This document shows positions 15,609 through 23,665 of a DNA stretch of 50,430 nucleotides, piece after piece. Where the stretch lies: positions 1 to 50,430 of the forward strand of contig JAIPFM010000200.1 in NCBI GenBank assembly GCA_021736645.1, in the 5' to 3' direction. Numbering within the stretch: position 1 is the stretch's first letter; each line of letters begins with the position of its first letter. The notes below the pieces were generated by a model. That model was given only the letters and a program-made list of their open reading frames with translations. It ran no database searches and was not told where the DNA came from. The DNA is from Phycisphaerae bacterium (GTDB lineage: Bacteria; Planctomycetota; Phycisphaerae; Sedimentisphaerales; Anaerobacaceae). Position numbers and translations under genes: made by a program.

Positions 15609-16412
15609 ATGTTTGCATTGTCAGTGATTGTGGTTTCCTGTCTGGCTGTTGCAGTGGCCCTTTTCCTGATGCAATGCTGGTTCGAGGAACGCTATGGCGA
15701 TCTGGCGGCCCACTGGCTGTTGCCCAAGGAACTGATTCAAATTGGATCTGTGCTTGTGTTCGTGGGGCTCTCTCTGGGTCTGGGGCTCAGGATCTGTGCC
15801 CGTCTGAATCGAGATTGGGTCATGGTCGTGGGGTTTGCTGTGGGACTGTCAGCCCTGTGGGGGGCATGGTGGATTGTGCTCAAGGGTCGCAGCGAGGCCG
15901 GTGTCGTGCTTGTGGATGTGGGCAGGGTCGAACCCAAAGGCCAGTATGCTGTGGTGGCCTTTATTATCTTGAGTGTGTGGGCCTTCGGACTGAGCGTGTC
16001 GGGCCGTGACCTGTTTATGGTACTCAACGGCGTCTTGTTTGCCTCGTCTGCAGCCCTGAGCCATTCAATCAGCCGTATGGACATGCTGTTCACGGACAGG
16101 GGGCTGTATACGGCCAATGGGGCCATTTTTTGGCCAGACATAGAAACCTACAAATGGACCGGCGGGACGGAGACCACACATACCTTGCTCCTGGTACTCA
16201 AGCGTCGCTTCTTCAAGACCAGGGTGGTGAGCATACCCTGGGCGTATCTTGATCAGGTGAGTGACGTGCTTGAAGAGTATGTGGGTCAGGCCATTTTGCA
16301 TCAGGTTGAGGCCGATGCAGGGGGGGGACCTGTGTACAAAGAGGATGACGTGCAGGCGCAAGACAAAACCAGTTCTGAAGAAAGGATGGACCATGAAATT
16401 CGAGACATTTGA
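15609..16412 (+). CDS. Multi-pass membrane protein of unknown function
   Basis: 267 residues with about five hydrophobic segments (near 3-21, 42-61, 70-92, 115-133 and 138-158), then a soluble C-terminal part with a beta-rich core (MLFTDRGLYT, IFWPDIETYKW, RVVSIPWAYLDQV) that resembles the DUF5673-type membrane proteins in layout. The start has TAAGGA 6 bases upstream. Its last 20 bases overlap the start of the rubrerythrin-like gene, so the two are probably translated together. No catalytic motif is visible. Confidence 0.72.
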   Translation: MFALSVIVVSCLAVAVALFLMQCWFEERYGDLAAHWLLPKELIQIGSVLVFVGLSLGLGLRICARLNRDWVMVVGFAVGLSALWGAWWIVLKGRSEAGVVLVDVGRVEPKGQYAVVAFIILSVWAFGLSVSGRDLFMVLNGVLFASSAALSHSISRMDMLFTDRGLYTANGAIFWPDIETYKWTGGTETTHTLLLVLKRRFFKTRVVSIPWAYLDQVSDVLEEYVGQAILHQVEADAGGGPVYKEDDVQAQDKTSSEERMDHEIRDI

Positions 16413-16869
16413 TCAGGTCGTGGATTATGCCATAGACAGGGAGATTCAAGCCCGATTGTTTTATCTGCATCTTGCGCACCTGTCAGAGGACCCGGAGCTG
16501 CGCGCTTTGCTTGAGGTGTTTGCCAACGAGGAATTGGCCCATCAGAAGAAGCTGGCCAAAGTCAAACAGAGACAATTTAAAATGCTGGATGGAGATATGC
16601 CTGCCTTCGATCTGGGTATCGCGGACGCTGCACCGGAGGTGGCCCCCTATCCGGACATGAGTGTCAGTGAGGCCCTGGTCCTGGCCATGAACAAGGAAAA
16701 AACGGCCTATCGTTTGTATCTTGAGTTGTCTCAGGGCACGGACAATCCTGAACTCAAGACCCTGTTTGAAGGATTGGCCAATGAAGAGGCCAATCACAAG
16801 GTGCGCATGGAAATTGAGTTTGATGACCACCTCATGAAGAGTGACAGCACGGACGCAGAGGCGTCCTGA
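16393..16869 (+). CDS. Rubrerythrin-like ferritin-superfamily protein
   Basis: 158 residues. I start at the ATG at 16393 (MKFETFDQVVDYAIDREIQA), which has AAAGGATG upstream and overlaps the previous gene by 20 bases; the longer frame upstream is an overlap artefact. Two similar helical halves each carry E-x-x-H ligands for a diiron site: EREIQARLFY-type helix and NEELAHQKK in the first, KEKTAYRLYL and NEEANHKVR in the second. There is no C-terminal rubredoxin domain, so it is a rubrerythrin-like single-domain protein. Likely role is peroxide reduction or iron handling under low oxygen. The Fur-family gene converges on it from the other strand 15 bp away, which fits a metal or oxidative stress setting. 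Confidence 0.83.
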   Translation: MKFETFDQVVDYAIDREIQARLFYLHLAHLSEDPELRALLEVFANEELAHQKKLAKVKQRQFKMLDGDMPAFDLGIADAAPEVAPYPDMSVSEALVLAMNKEKTAYRLYLELSQGTDNPELKTLFEGLANEEANHKVRMEIEFDDHLMKSDSTDAEAS

Positions 16870-16884
16870 AAAGGCAGGGAAGGG

Positions 16885-17295
16885 CTAACGGCACTGGGGA
16901 CATAGACCGGCGAGGCGGACCTGCTGACGCTGGATCACATACCCATGGTGGTGCGCCAGGGGCAGCTTCAGATCTGTGAGACAGTGGGTCTGTCCGCATT
17001 GCGTGCAGGTGAAATGGGGATGGCACTGGGTTTTGCTGCAGTGATGCGAGAGTTCATAGTGACAGGCCCGCTCTTCCAAAAAGACCCTGTGAACCAGATC
17101 TGCCTTGCCCAGGCTGTCCAGGGTTCTGTAAATCGTGACCCTGTCAAACGGCGCATCCAGGGCCTGGGTGATCTGCTCCTGCGTGATCGGGCGATTCTCA
17201 CGCAGCAGGGCCATGATGACGCATAGACGGGCCCGAGTGCAGTACAGTCCTGCGGCCTTGAGCATGTTCTTGGCGTGCGATTCCAGGGCTTTCAT
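16885..17295 (-). CDS. Fur-family metal-responsive repressor (Zur- or PerR-like)
   Basis: 136 residues with the Fur winged-helix DNA-binding domain in the first 85 (recognition region DRVTIYRTLDSL) and a metal-binding dimerisation domain containing HPHFTCTQCGQTHCL. Cys97/Cys100 and Cys132/Cys135 form the CxxC...CxxC structural zinc site. The Cys/His-rich stretch HHCSKTQCHPH suggests additional metal ligands. The start codon overlaps the stop of the upstream membrane gene as ATGA, so the two are translationally coupled. Coupling to a His-rich membrane protein favours a zinc sensor, but the metal cannot be fixed from sequence alone. Confidence 0.88.
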   Translation of the reverse strand: MKALESHAKNMLKAAGLYCTRARLCVIMALLRENRPITQEQITQALDAPFDRVTIYRTLDSLGKADLVHRVFLEERACHYELSHHCSKTQCHPHFTCTQCGQTHCLTDLKLPLAHHHGYVIQRQQVRLAGLCPQCR

Positions 17296-18056
17296 ACCGA
17301 ATCCTCGTGCTCATTGTGCGTCTGCTTATGGAATGAACAACAGGATGGAACCTTGCCTTCACCCACGCACAGAATGGGAAATACAATGTCACTGATACAG
17401 CAGGGCAGCCACACGGCAATAAACAGGACGATGAAACACCCCAGGGCGAGCGTCACCGTGAACTCGGCATGCAGGTTCGCGAGAATGTGAAACGAAGACG
17501 CCCAGGTACTGATGAGGACATGCAAGGCATGAGGCAATTTGGTGTGCAGACGCTGATGGGGAATAAACCAGGCCAGAAGAATGCCTGCAAGGGCCAGGGG
17601 ATTGACAATATACCATTCCTCGATAAATCCCAGGTGGAGTTCTGGCTTGTGTGACAGGGGTTCAACCGGCGAGTCAGGGGCGATTTCGTCTTCGTGGTGC
17701 TCCTCGTCATGCTCCTCCTCATGAGCATGGGCGGGAATAGACACCCCTAAAATGCTTTCGCCCCAAAATGGTACAATGCAGTCACTGAGCGTGGCCACCC
17801 CAATAGAGCCCAGATAACCCACGAGCAAGATGGTGATCAGTGAAGTACGTCCTTTTCGCATGCGAAAAAGAGACGCCGTGACCAGGGCCGACAACAGGAC
17901 ATGGGCCGGGTGAAAGATGTTGAACAGGTGAGTGTTGACAGGTCTGGGAAGGTCCTTGAGCAGCACCATACACAGAATGCCAATGACCGCGCCCAACAGG
18001 GTAAATGGGGCATGATTCTTCAATTCCGAGACCGCTCTCAACCAACGATTATTCAT
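17292..18056 (-). CDS. His-rich multi-pass membrane protein coupled to Fur regulator
   Basis: 254 residues with about six hydrophobic segments. Conserved-looking membrane phrases are FHPAHVLLSALVTASLF, LVGYLGSIGVATLSD and LPHALHVLISTWASSFHIL. A loop of about 30 residues after the third segment is rich in His, Glu and Asp (HAHEEEHDEEHHEDE), and the C-terminus carries CC and CCSFHKQTHNEHE, both typical of metal coordination. It overlaps the Fur gene by 4 bases. I infer a divalent metal transporter or metal-handling membrane protein, probably zinc, under control of its own cotranscribed repressor. I do not recognise a characterised transporter family, so this is a candidate for a new one. Confidence 0.75.
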   Translation of the reverse strand: MNNRWLRAVSELKNHAPFTLLGAVIGILCMVLLKDLPRPVNTHLFNIFHPAHVLLSALVTASLFRMRKGRTSLITILLVGYLGSIGVATLSDCIVPFWGESILGVSIPAHAHEEEHDEEHHEDEIAPDSPVEPLSHKPELHLGFIEEWYIVNPLALAGILLAWFIPHQRLHTKLPHALHVLISTWASSFHILANLHAEFTVTLALGCFIVLFIAVWLPCCISDIVFPILCVGEGKVPSCCSFHKQTHNEHEDSV

Positions 18057-18129
18057 AGTTACCTCATAGCCTTACTAAATCAATATGCACTGGACAATCC
18101 AGACACGATACCCTATTGGCATATAATAC

Positions 18130-18142
18130 GCAATAATGTTGC
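18130..18142. promoter_or_regulatory. Candidate Fur-family operator
   Basis: GCAATAATGTTGC is a 13-bp inverted repeat (5 of 6 positions pair around a central A) with an AT-rich core, 74 bp upstream of the His-rich membrane protein start and in the divergent region shared with the first DUF4954 gene. Its size and style fit Fur-family sites, but there is only one copy and no second target to compare. Confidence 0.3.
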
Positions 18143-18289
18143 ATTTGTTCTCAAACATTTTTGTGGGATTCAGGGGTGGAAGTCGCCGGCTGGGCATTTT
18201 TTTGGCCGTGGCTTGACTTTTGGGCCATTTGACTTATGCTCTGTGCGTAATCGCAGCTTGTTAAAAGATTCAAGACAAAGGGATTGGCC

Positions 18290-20479
18290 ATGGATCATGT
18301 GACACTGACAGACGGCATGGGAGCCTGGATACCACCTGAACATCTGGCCGAGGGGCAGACGCCCGAGACCGTCCGTTTTGAGCAGTCCGGCAGGGACGCG
18401 GCTCAGTATCGGCCACTGACGAGTGCAGAGATCCAGCGCTTAACTGATCAGGGCAATCAGGCGGCTGACTGGACCCAGGTGCTGGTCTCGGACCCGTTTG
18501 ATGCAGCCTGTCTCAGACACAATGAATTTTACGGCCTGGTCCGTCTTGGTCGGATGCAGCAGGGGGCCTTGACGCACCAGGGCATGGCCTTGCCCACAGG
18601 CATCTTTCAAAGCCGCATTGAGAGTTGTGATCTCGGGCATGACATGGCCATTCACGATGTCTCGTATCTTGGGCATGTGCTTGTGGGCGATCGAGTCATC
18701 CTGTTTCAGTGCGGTGAGATTCGAACCACGTGCTGCGCAAAATTCGGGACCAGTCAGATCAAGCCGGGAGACGCCAGAGAGGCCTTTGCTCGGATCCACG
18801 TGATGAACGAAGCCGGTGCCCGTGGCATTGGCCTGTTTCGGGGCGTGCTGCCTGCGGATGCCATGCTCTGGGCCAGGTCTCGCAGCCATCCGGATCTGAT
18901 GGCCCGCCTGGAGACCCTGACCTGCGACCTCGAGGACAGACGCTGCGGCGTGTACAGTGAGATTCAGTCCCAGTGCGTGATCAAACATACGCGCCAGCTC
19001 ATCAATGTCAAACTGGGGCCCTGTACGGAGGTCATCGGTGCAGACCGTCTGGAAGAGGTGACCCTCTGCGGCACAGAGGCAGAACCTGTCACCGTGGCAG
19101 ACAGCGTGACATTACGTCAGGGCCAGGTGGGCCCCGGCTGCCTCATTCGACAGGGCGTTCACGCCGAATTGTTTTGTCTGGGGGCGTACGTGACCCTGGA
19201 GTGTGGGGCCAGACTCCGCCATACGGTGGTGGGGGACAACTCGAGCATTGCCGGTTGTGAGGTGCTCCACAGCCTGATATTTCCGGGGCATCGGCAGCAG
19301 CACAGTTCGTCTTTTTTGACCGCGTCTTGTTTGATGGGTCAGACCAACGTGGCGGCCGGCGCCATCATTGGGTCGAATCATAACAGCCGGGCCAATGACA
19401 GTGAACTGTGTGCCGGCCGGGGTTTTTGGCCGGGCCTGTGTTCGAGTGTCAAGCACCCCAGTCGTTTCGCGTCTTTTGTGCTCCTGGCCAAGGGGGATTT
19501 TCCCCATGAACTGAATATTACCCTACCGTTTTCCCTGGTGATCAATGATCCGGCCAAGGATCAGCTCAAGGTGATGCCTGCCTATTGGTGGCGATACAAT
19601 ATGTATGCCCTGGCTCGCAATGCCGTGAAATTCAGGGAACGCGATCTCAGGCAGCACCCCGGACAGGCCATTGAATACCATGTGCTGGCCCCGGATACCA
19701 TTGGTGAGATTCAACAGGCACGGGCCGCGCTGGAAGTCTGGGTGGCGCAAGCGCACCTGCGTGCGTTGGGCCGCGTGGAGACTGACATCGAGACGCTCTC
19801 CTCCAAAGGACAGCATCTTTTGTCGCAGGCCACCGTGTCCGCGCCGGACATGGATGTCACAGCCAGGGGACTTGAACACGCCCTGCGAAGTACGGTAATT
19901 CTCCATGCCTTCGAAGGGTATCATGCCTATGGGGAGATGCTGCTCCATTACGGTGTGATCCATCTGATGGAATTCCTGCAATGGCACGGCGGAGGCTCTC
20001 TGGAAGCCATGGTCAAGGCGCTGAGTGGGGGGGCGACAGGGGACTGGGCCAATCTGGGCGGTCAACTCATGCCGGTTCAGGAAGTGCAGCGCCTGCAGGA
20101 TGACATCTGTTCGAGCACGCTCACATCGTGGTCTGAAGTGCATGACCGCTATGAGGCATTGTGGAAGGCCTACCCCCTGGTCAAGCAGCAGCATGCCTAC
20201 GCGACCCTATGCGATGTCCTGGGTGTCGAGACACTGGATCACGCCCACTGGTATTATGCGCTGGACCAGTCCATGGTGATCCAGAAATCCCTGTGTGACC
20301 GCGTACAATCCTCGCGTCAGAGAGACTTCGAGAATCCCTTTATGCAGGCCCTGTTTGAGTCGCCGGAAGAGATGCGGGCGGTCATGGGCCACCTCGAGGA
20401 CAACGCGTTTATCCAGGAGGTGCGGGCCCAGACCGAGGTGTATGCCACCCAGGTTCAGCGATTTAAAGAACTGGATTGA
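18290..20479 (+). CDS. DUF4954 family protein, left-handed beta-helix (paralog 1)
   Basis: 730 residues. The ATG at 18290 (MDHVTLTDGMG) is preferred over a TTG 6 bases earlier because AAAGGG sits 7 bases before it. The family hallmark is the phrase (Y)RPLTSAEIQRLTDQGNQAADWTQV followed by a hexapeptide-type beta-helix with Gly/Asn turns (CTEVIGADRLEEV, AVTVADSVTLRQGQ). The middle contains LGSNHNSRAND-like and PHELNITLPFSL stretches seen in DUF4954, and the C-terminal third is helical. Proteins with this fold are often nucleotidyl- or acyltransferase-like, but the true activity of DUF4954 is unknown. A second, diverged copy lies 3 kb away on the other strand with nagB and acp between them. Confidence 0.82.
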   Translation: MDHVTLTDGMGAWIPPEHLAEGQTPETVRFEQSGRDAAQYRPLTSAEIQRLTDQGNQAADWTQVLVSDPFDAACLRHNEFYGLVRLGRMQQGALTHQGMALPTGIFQSRIESCDLGHDMAIHDVSYLGHVLVGDRVILFQCGEIRTTCCAKFGTSQIKPGDAREAFARIHVMNEAGARGIGLFRGVLPADAMLWARSRSHPDLMARLETLTCDLEDRRCGVYSEIQSQCVIKHTRQLINVKLGPCTEVIGADRLEEVTLCGTEAEPVTVADSVTLRQGQVGPGCLIRQGVHAELFCLGAYVTLECGARLRHTVVGDNSSIAGCEVLHSLIFPGHRQQHSSSFLTASCLMGQTNVAAGAIIGSNHNSRANDSELCAGRGFWPGLCSSVKHPSRFASFVLLAKGDFPHELNITLPFSLVINDPAKDQLKVMPAYWWRYNMYALARNAVKFRERDLRQHPGQAIEYHVLAPDTIGEIQQARAALEVWVAQAHLRALGRVETDIETLSSKGQHLLSQATVSAPDMDVTARGLEHALRSTVILHAFEGYHAYGEMLLHYGVIHLMEFLQWHGGGSLEAMVKALSGGATGDWANLGGQLMPVQEVQRLQDDICSSTLTSWSEVHDRYEALWKAYPLVKQQHAYATLCDVLGVETLDHAHWYYALDQSMVIQKSLCDRVQSSRQRDFENPFMQALFESPEEMRAVMGHLEDNAFIQEVRAQTEVYATQVQRFKELD

Positions 20480-20482
20480 GGT

Positions 20483-20716
20483 CTACAACAGTTTGGAGAT
20501 AAATTCGATGGCCTTGCCCACGGTTTTGACCTCCAGGGCCTCTTCATCATCCATCTCAATATCAAACTCTTCTTCAAAGGCCGCCACCAATTCCACACTT
20601 TGTATGGATTCGGCGCCGAGATCCTCGACGAACCGCGATTCGTCAGTCATACGACCCACATCGATCTTCAGCGTTCTGGCCACAACCTCTTTGATTCTGC
20701 GTTCCACATCGGACAT
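20483..20716 (-). CDS. acpP: Acyl carrier protein
   Basis: 77 residues, the normal size for an ACP. Ser37 in DLGAESIQSVELV is the phosphopantetheine attachment site; the usual DSLD is replaced by ESIQ, a variant also seen in the other ACP in this window. The ATG follows AAAGGTGG at 10 bases. Its stop lies only 3 bp from that of the convergent DUF4954 gene. It is the last gene of the minus-strand run from pta, but a strong hairpin lies between it and nagB, so it may have its own transcript. It could serve fatty acid synthesis or the KS operon 7 kb away. Confidence 0.88.
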   Translation of the reverse strand: MSDVERRIKEVVARTLKIDVGRMTDESRFVEDLGAESIQSVELVAAFEEEFDIEMDDEEALEVKTVGKAIEFISKLL

Positions 20717-20760
20717 AAATCAACGCCACCTTTCAGTCTCTTGGTCTCACTTGGACAATG

Positions 20761-20804
20761 GTCACATGATCCACCCGGGCAGCATCCCGGGCGGATCACG
20801 TGAC
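20761..20804 (-). terminator. 19-bp stem hairpin after nagB
   Basis: GTCACATGATCCACCCGGG (20761-20779) and its inverted partner (20786-20804) form a 19-bp stem with a 6-nt loop. Two mismatches exist on the plus strand, but on a minus-strand RNA both become G-U pairs, so the stem is complete only in the nagB-reading direction. No U-tract follows, so it could be a terminator, an attenuator ahead of acp, or an mRNA-stability element. Confidence 0.55.
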
Positions 20805-20821
20805 ACGATAGAATTGTGCCA

Positions 20822-21628
20822 TCAAAGTTTTTTGGGATCGAGATTATTCTTCTCAATGTCCTTGAAGTAGTTGACGGTTCCCACCTTCATGTCAATGGTG
20901 GCAGCGTCGTCACACACGATCATGCCTTTGGGATGCAGCTGAAGACAGGACAGGGTCCACATATGGTTGACGCCCAGCTCAACGGCCTGTTGCAGGGCAT
21001 GAGCCTTGCTCTGCCCGGACACAATGATCAAGACCTTTTGGGATTCCATCACAGTCCCCACACCCACGGTCAGTGCTGTTTTGGGCACCTGTTCCTCATC
21101 CCCGCCAAAGAAACGGGAATTGGCAATGATGGTGTTGTGGTTCAGTGTCTTGATCCGTGTTCGACTGGCCAGCGACGACCCAGGTTCATTGAATGCAATG
21201 TGACCGTCAGGCCCGATACCGCCCACAAACAGGTTGATGCCGCCGTACGACTTTATTTTCTTCTCGTACCGCGCACACTCTACCTCCAGATTTTTGGCAT
21301 TGCCATTGAGAATGTTGGCGTTGGACTTTTTGATGTCAATCTTGCTGAAAAAGTTTTCCCACATGAAGGTGTAATAGCTCTCAGCATGGTCCCTGGGAAT
21401 GCCGACATACTCATCCATGTTAAAGGTCACGACGTTCTTGAAGCTGACCTTTTTGGCCTTGACCATACGAATCAGTTCCTGGTACATGCCCAGCGGTGAG
21501 GATCCCGTGGGGAGCCCCAGTACAAATGGTTTCTTGGCCGTGGGCTTATACGCATTGATGTCTCTCGCCACATAGGCCGCAGCCCACGCACTGGCTGTTT
21601 TGTAATCATTCTGAATAATAACTCTCAT
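20822..21628 (-). CDS. nagB: Glucosamine-6-phosphate deaminase
   Basis: 268 residues, matching the family in length and in the positions of the catalytic residues: Asp72 in FNMDEYVG, and Asp141, His143 and Glu148 in [15 protein letters not shown]. It converts glucosamine 6-phosphate to fructose 6-phosphate and ammonia in the cytoplasm, feeding chitin, mucin or cell-wall amino sugars into glycolysis. The gap to the upstream DUF4954 gene is 18 bp, so it is in the pta-ackA-DUF4954 transcription unit, a link from amino sugar use to acetate production. Confidence 0.95.
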   Translation of the reverse strand: MRVIIQNDYKTASAWAAAYVARDINAYKPTAKKPFVLGLPTGSSPLGMYQELIRMVKAKKVSFKNVVTFNMDEYVGIPRDHAESYYTFMWENFFSKIDIKKSNANILNGNAKNLEVECARYEKKIKSYGGINLFVGGIGPDGHIAFNEPGSSLASRTRIKTLNHNTIIANSRFFGGDEEQVPKTALTVGVGTVMESQKVLIIVSGQSKAHALQQAVELGVNHMWTLSCLQLHPKGMIVCDDAATIDMKVGTVNYFKDIEKNNLDPKKL

Positions 21629-21646
21629 CTGAATGTCCCTTTCAAA

Positions 21647-23665
21647 TTAGCATAAGTTCTCTTGTGTTGTTTTGTCCTGAATCTGTTGATTCAAATGCTC
21701 AATGTGAGATTGTAATTCAGCGACTCTGCGCTTCATGTCCCTGACAAACGAATTGTCCTCATAGTCGCCTCTGACTTCAAAGAAATCGCCTTTCACCGCC
21801 TCGGCCGTGCCGTCCTGGCCGAATCCGATCTGACTCATTTCTGCAAATTCCTTGCCGGCATCCGCCACCACGAGATTCAGGAACTTGGATTTGACCTGAA
21901 CAAACGCGTTGGCAGCCTCCTGCAGACTCTCGCCTGTAAACGCGTCGATCGTGACATCAAATACCTGCTCATACGCGGCCCTGGCCCAGGCCCATTCATC
22001 TTCTTCATAGGCCTCGTGGATCTTGTTCAGGGCCTCCTGAAAGGCCTCGACACTGGCCAGGTCGCCGCGTTCAATGGCCTCTTCAAATGTCTCCAAACGC
22101 TGCCTGGGCATGAGCTGACCGCCCAGATCGATCCAGTCCTCGCTGGCCATGGCCGAGTCGTCCACAGCCAGGGCGTGTTTCAGGTCCCGGCCTTGAGCCA
22201 GGGCATGTTCGATCCTCTGGACCAGCTTTTCCCGGAGATAGACCTCAATGCCAGTGCGATAGTACTTCTGGCTGGTGCGCAGGATAAGACGCTTGACCAG
22301 GGCACCGCCGATGGACACGGTTTCCACGGATTTGTCCGTGGTGTCCATCAGGGCCTTGAGTTGGGTCTGGGCCTTGATCATCTTTCCAATCGTGTACGGG
22401 CTGAACACGGCAAAATCAATCATATCGCGCTTGTCGCAGCCCTGGCGTCGATCTCTCTGCGGCCACTTGGCCCCGTCACGGACCGTGCCCACGGTGGTCA
22501 GATGGAGACCGGGGACCATCATGCACTTGCCGTCATGACGGGCTTCGAGATGGCTGAAGGGGAAGTCGGCCGTGTCGAAATTTGAACTGTGCTTGCCGAG
22601 CACCACGCTGAACGGTCCCACGCGGCACGGCCACATCATGTAGGAGAACGACCCGGTCTTTGTCCCCCGCAAGAGCTTGCCTTCGTGGCAGGGACCCAGT
22701 TTGTACATGTGGTTCGATTGATTGGTGCCGCTGCCCGCATTGTAGAAGCTGAATAGTCCCGCGATCAGGAGCGTGGATTTATGATGGGTCACCGTATAGG
22801 GACCTGCAAAAATCGACACGGCTTCACCGTGAAAGGCCTCGCAGTTGGCAAAGAACACAGAGCCCTCTGCGGAATACTGCTTGCCGATCCTGCAGCCCTG
22901 CCCCACGAACACCTCCGTGAGCAAGGCCCCCTCTGTCACGGAGGATTCCTCGGCCACAATGAATCCGTGCGCGATCACGTCCGCCCCCACTGTGGTGGGG
23001 CCCTGTTCGCAGCTGAGCAGTGTGCCGTTCTGCAGGCTGCAGGCCTGGTGGACCCTGGCCCAGGGGCCAATATTGACATCCACGATTTCCTTGACACCGC
23101 AGAGGCTGGCATGGGCCCCGACCGTACCGCGATCCGAGGTCACAGCCTCGGTATGGGCCATGGCCATGGCCTTGAGTTTCGCCACCATCTTAGGACGGTA
23201 ACGGTGCAGGCACATCATGTAGGCAAACTGCGCGGATAGCTTGTCAAACAAAACGATCTCACGGCCGCCTGCCTCATTGAGCACACTGATCTCAATGCCG
23301 TTGCCAAAGGTGGCACCTGGATGGGTCTGCATGAGGCCCACATGCTCGATGCATACGTGGGCCTCAATGTTGTAGTTGGCAATATGCACGCCCACATTGG
23401 CAATGCGGCAACCCCGGCCCACCGTGCAATTCATCACAGTCGCATGATAGATGCCGCATGGTTTGGCTAACCCCTGCGGCGTTGTGATGGTGCCGCTGAG
23501 ATCACCGATCTCGACCTGGCCCATGAAATGAGCCTGTTGGATGCATGCCGGATCAAAACCCTGGGTCACGACCACTTGAGTCCAGTCCTGGGCCGTACAG
23601 CCCTGGCGCTGCAATGTACTGATCTGATCCTGTGTGAGTGCTGTATAGTCTGTTGCTTGTTTCAT
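21647..23665 (-). CDS. DUF4954 family protein, left-handed beta-helix (paralog 2)
   Basis: 672 residues with the same N-terminal phrase as paralog 1 (YTALTQDQISTLQRQG...DWTQVVV) and the hexapeptide-like beta-helix (VIAHGFIVAEESSVTEG, LTEVFVGQGCRIGKQ). Other family stretches are HHKSTLLIAGLFSFYNAGSG and GKHSSNFDTADFPFSHLEA. Its C-terminal 100 residues are charged and helical. The start codon overlaps the ackA stop as ATGA, so it is translationally coupled to acetate kinase, a clue that its role may lie in sugar or acetyl group metabolism. Paralog 1 differs in length and in many turns, so this is an old duplication. Confidence 0.85.
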   Translation of the reverse strand: MKQATDYTALTQDQISTLQRQGCTAQDWTQVVVTQGFDPACIQQAHFMGQVEIGDLSGTITTPQGLAKPCGIYHATVMNCTVGRGCRIANVGVHIANYNIEAHVCIEHVGLMQTHPGATFGNGIEISVLNEAGGREIVLFDKLSAQFAYMMCLHRYRPKMVAKLKAMAMAHTEAVTSDRGTVGAHASLCGVKEIVDVNIGPWARVHQACSLQNGTLLSCEQGPTTVGADVIAHGFIVAEESSVTEGALLTEVFVGQGCRIGKQYSAEGSVFFANCEAFHGEAVSIFAGPYTVTHHKSTLLIAGLFSFYNAGSGTNQSNHMYKLGPCHEGKLLRGTKTGSFSYMMWPCRVGPFSVVLGKHSSNFDTADFPFSHLEARHDGKCMMVPGLHLTTVGTVRDGAKWPQRDRRQGCDKRDMIDFAVFSPYTIGKMIKAQTQLKALMDTTDKSVETVSIGGALVKRLILRTSQKYYRTGIEVYLREKLVQRIEHALAQGRDLKHALAVDDSAMASEDWIDLGGQLMPRQRLETFEEAIERGDLASVEAFQEALNKIHEAYEEDEWAWARAAYEQVFDVTIDAFTGESLQEAANAFVQVKSKFLNLVVADAGKEFAEMSQIGFGQDGTAEAVKGDFFEVRGDYEDNSFVRDMKRRVAELQSHIEHLNQQIQDKTTQENLC

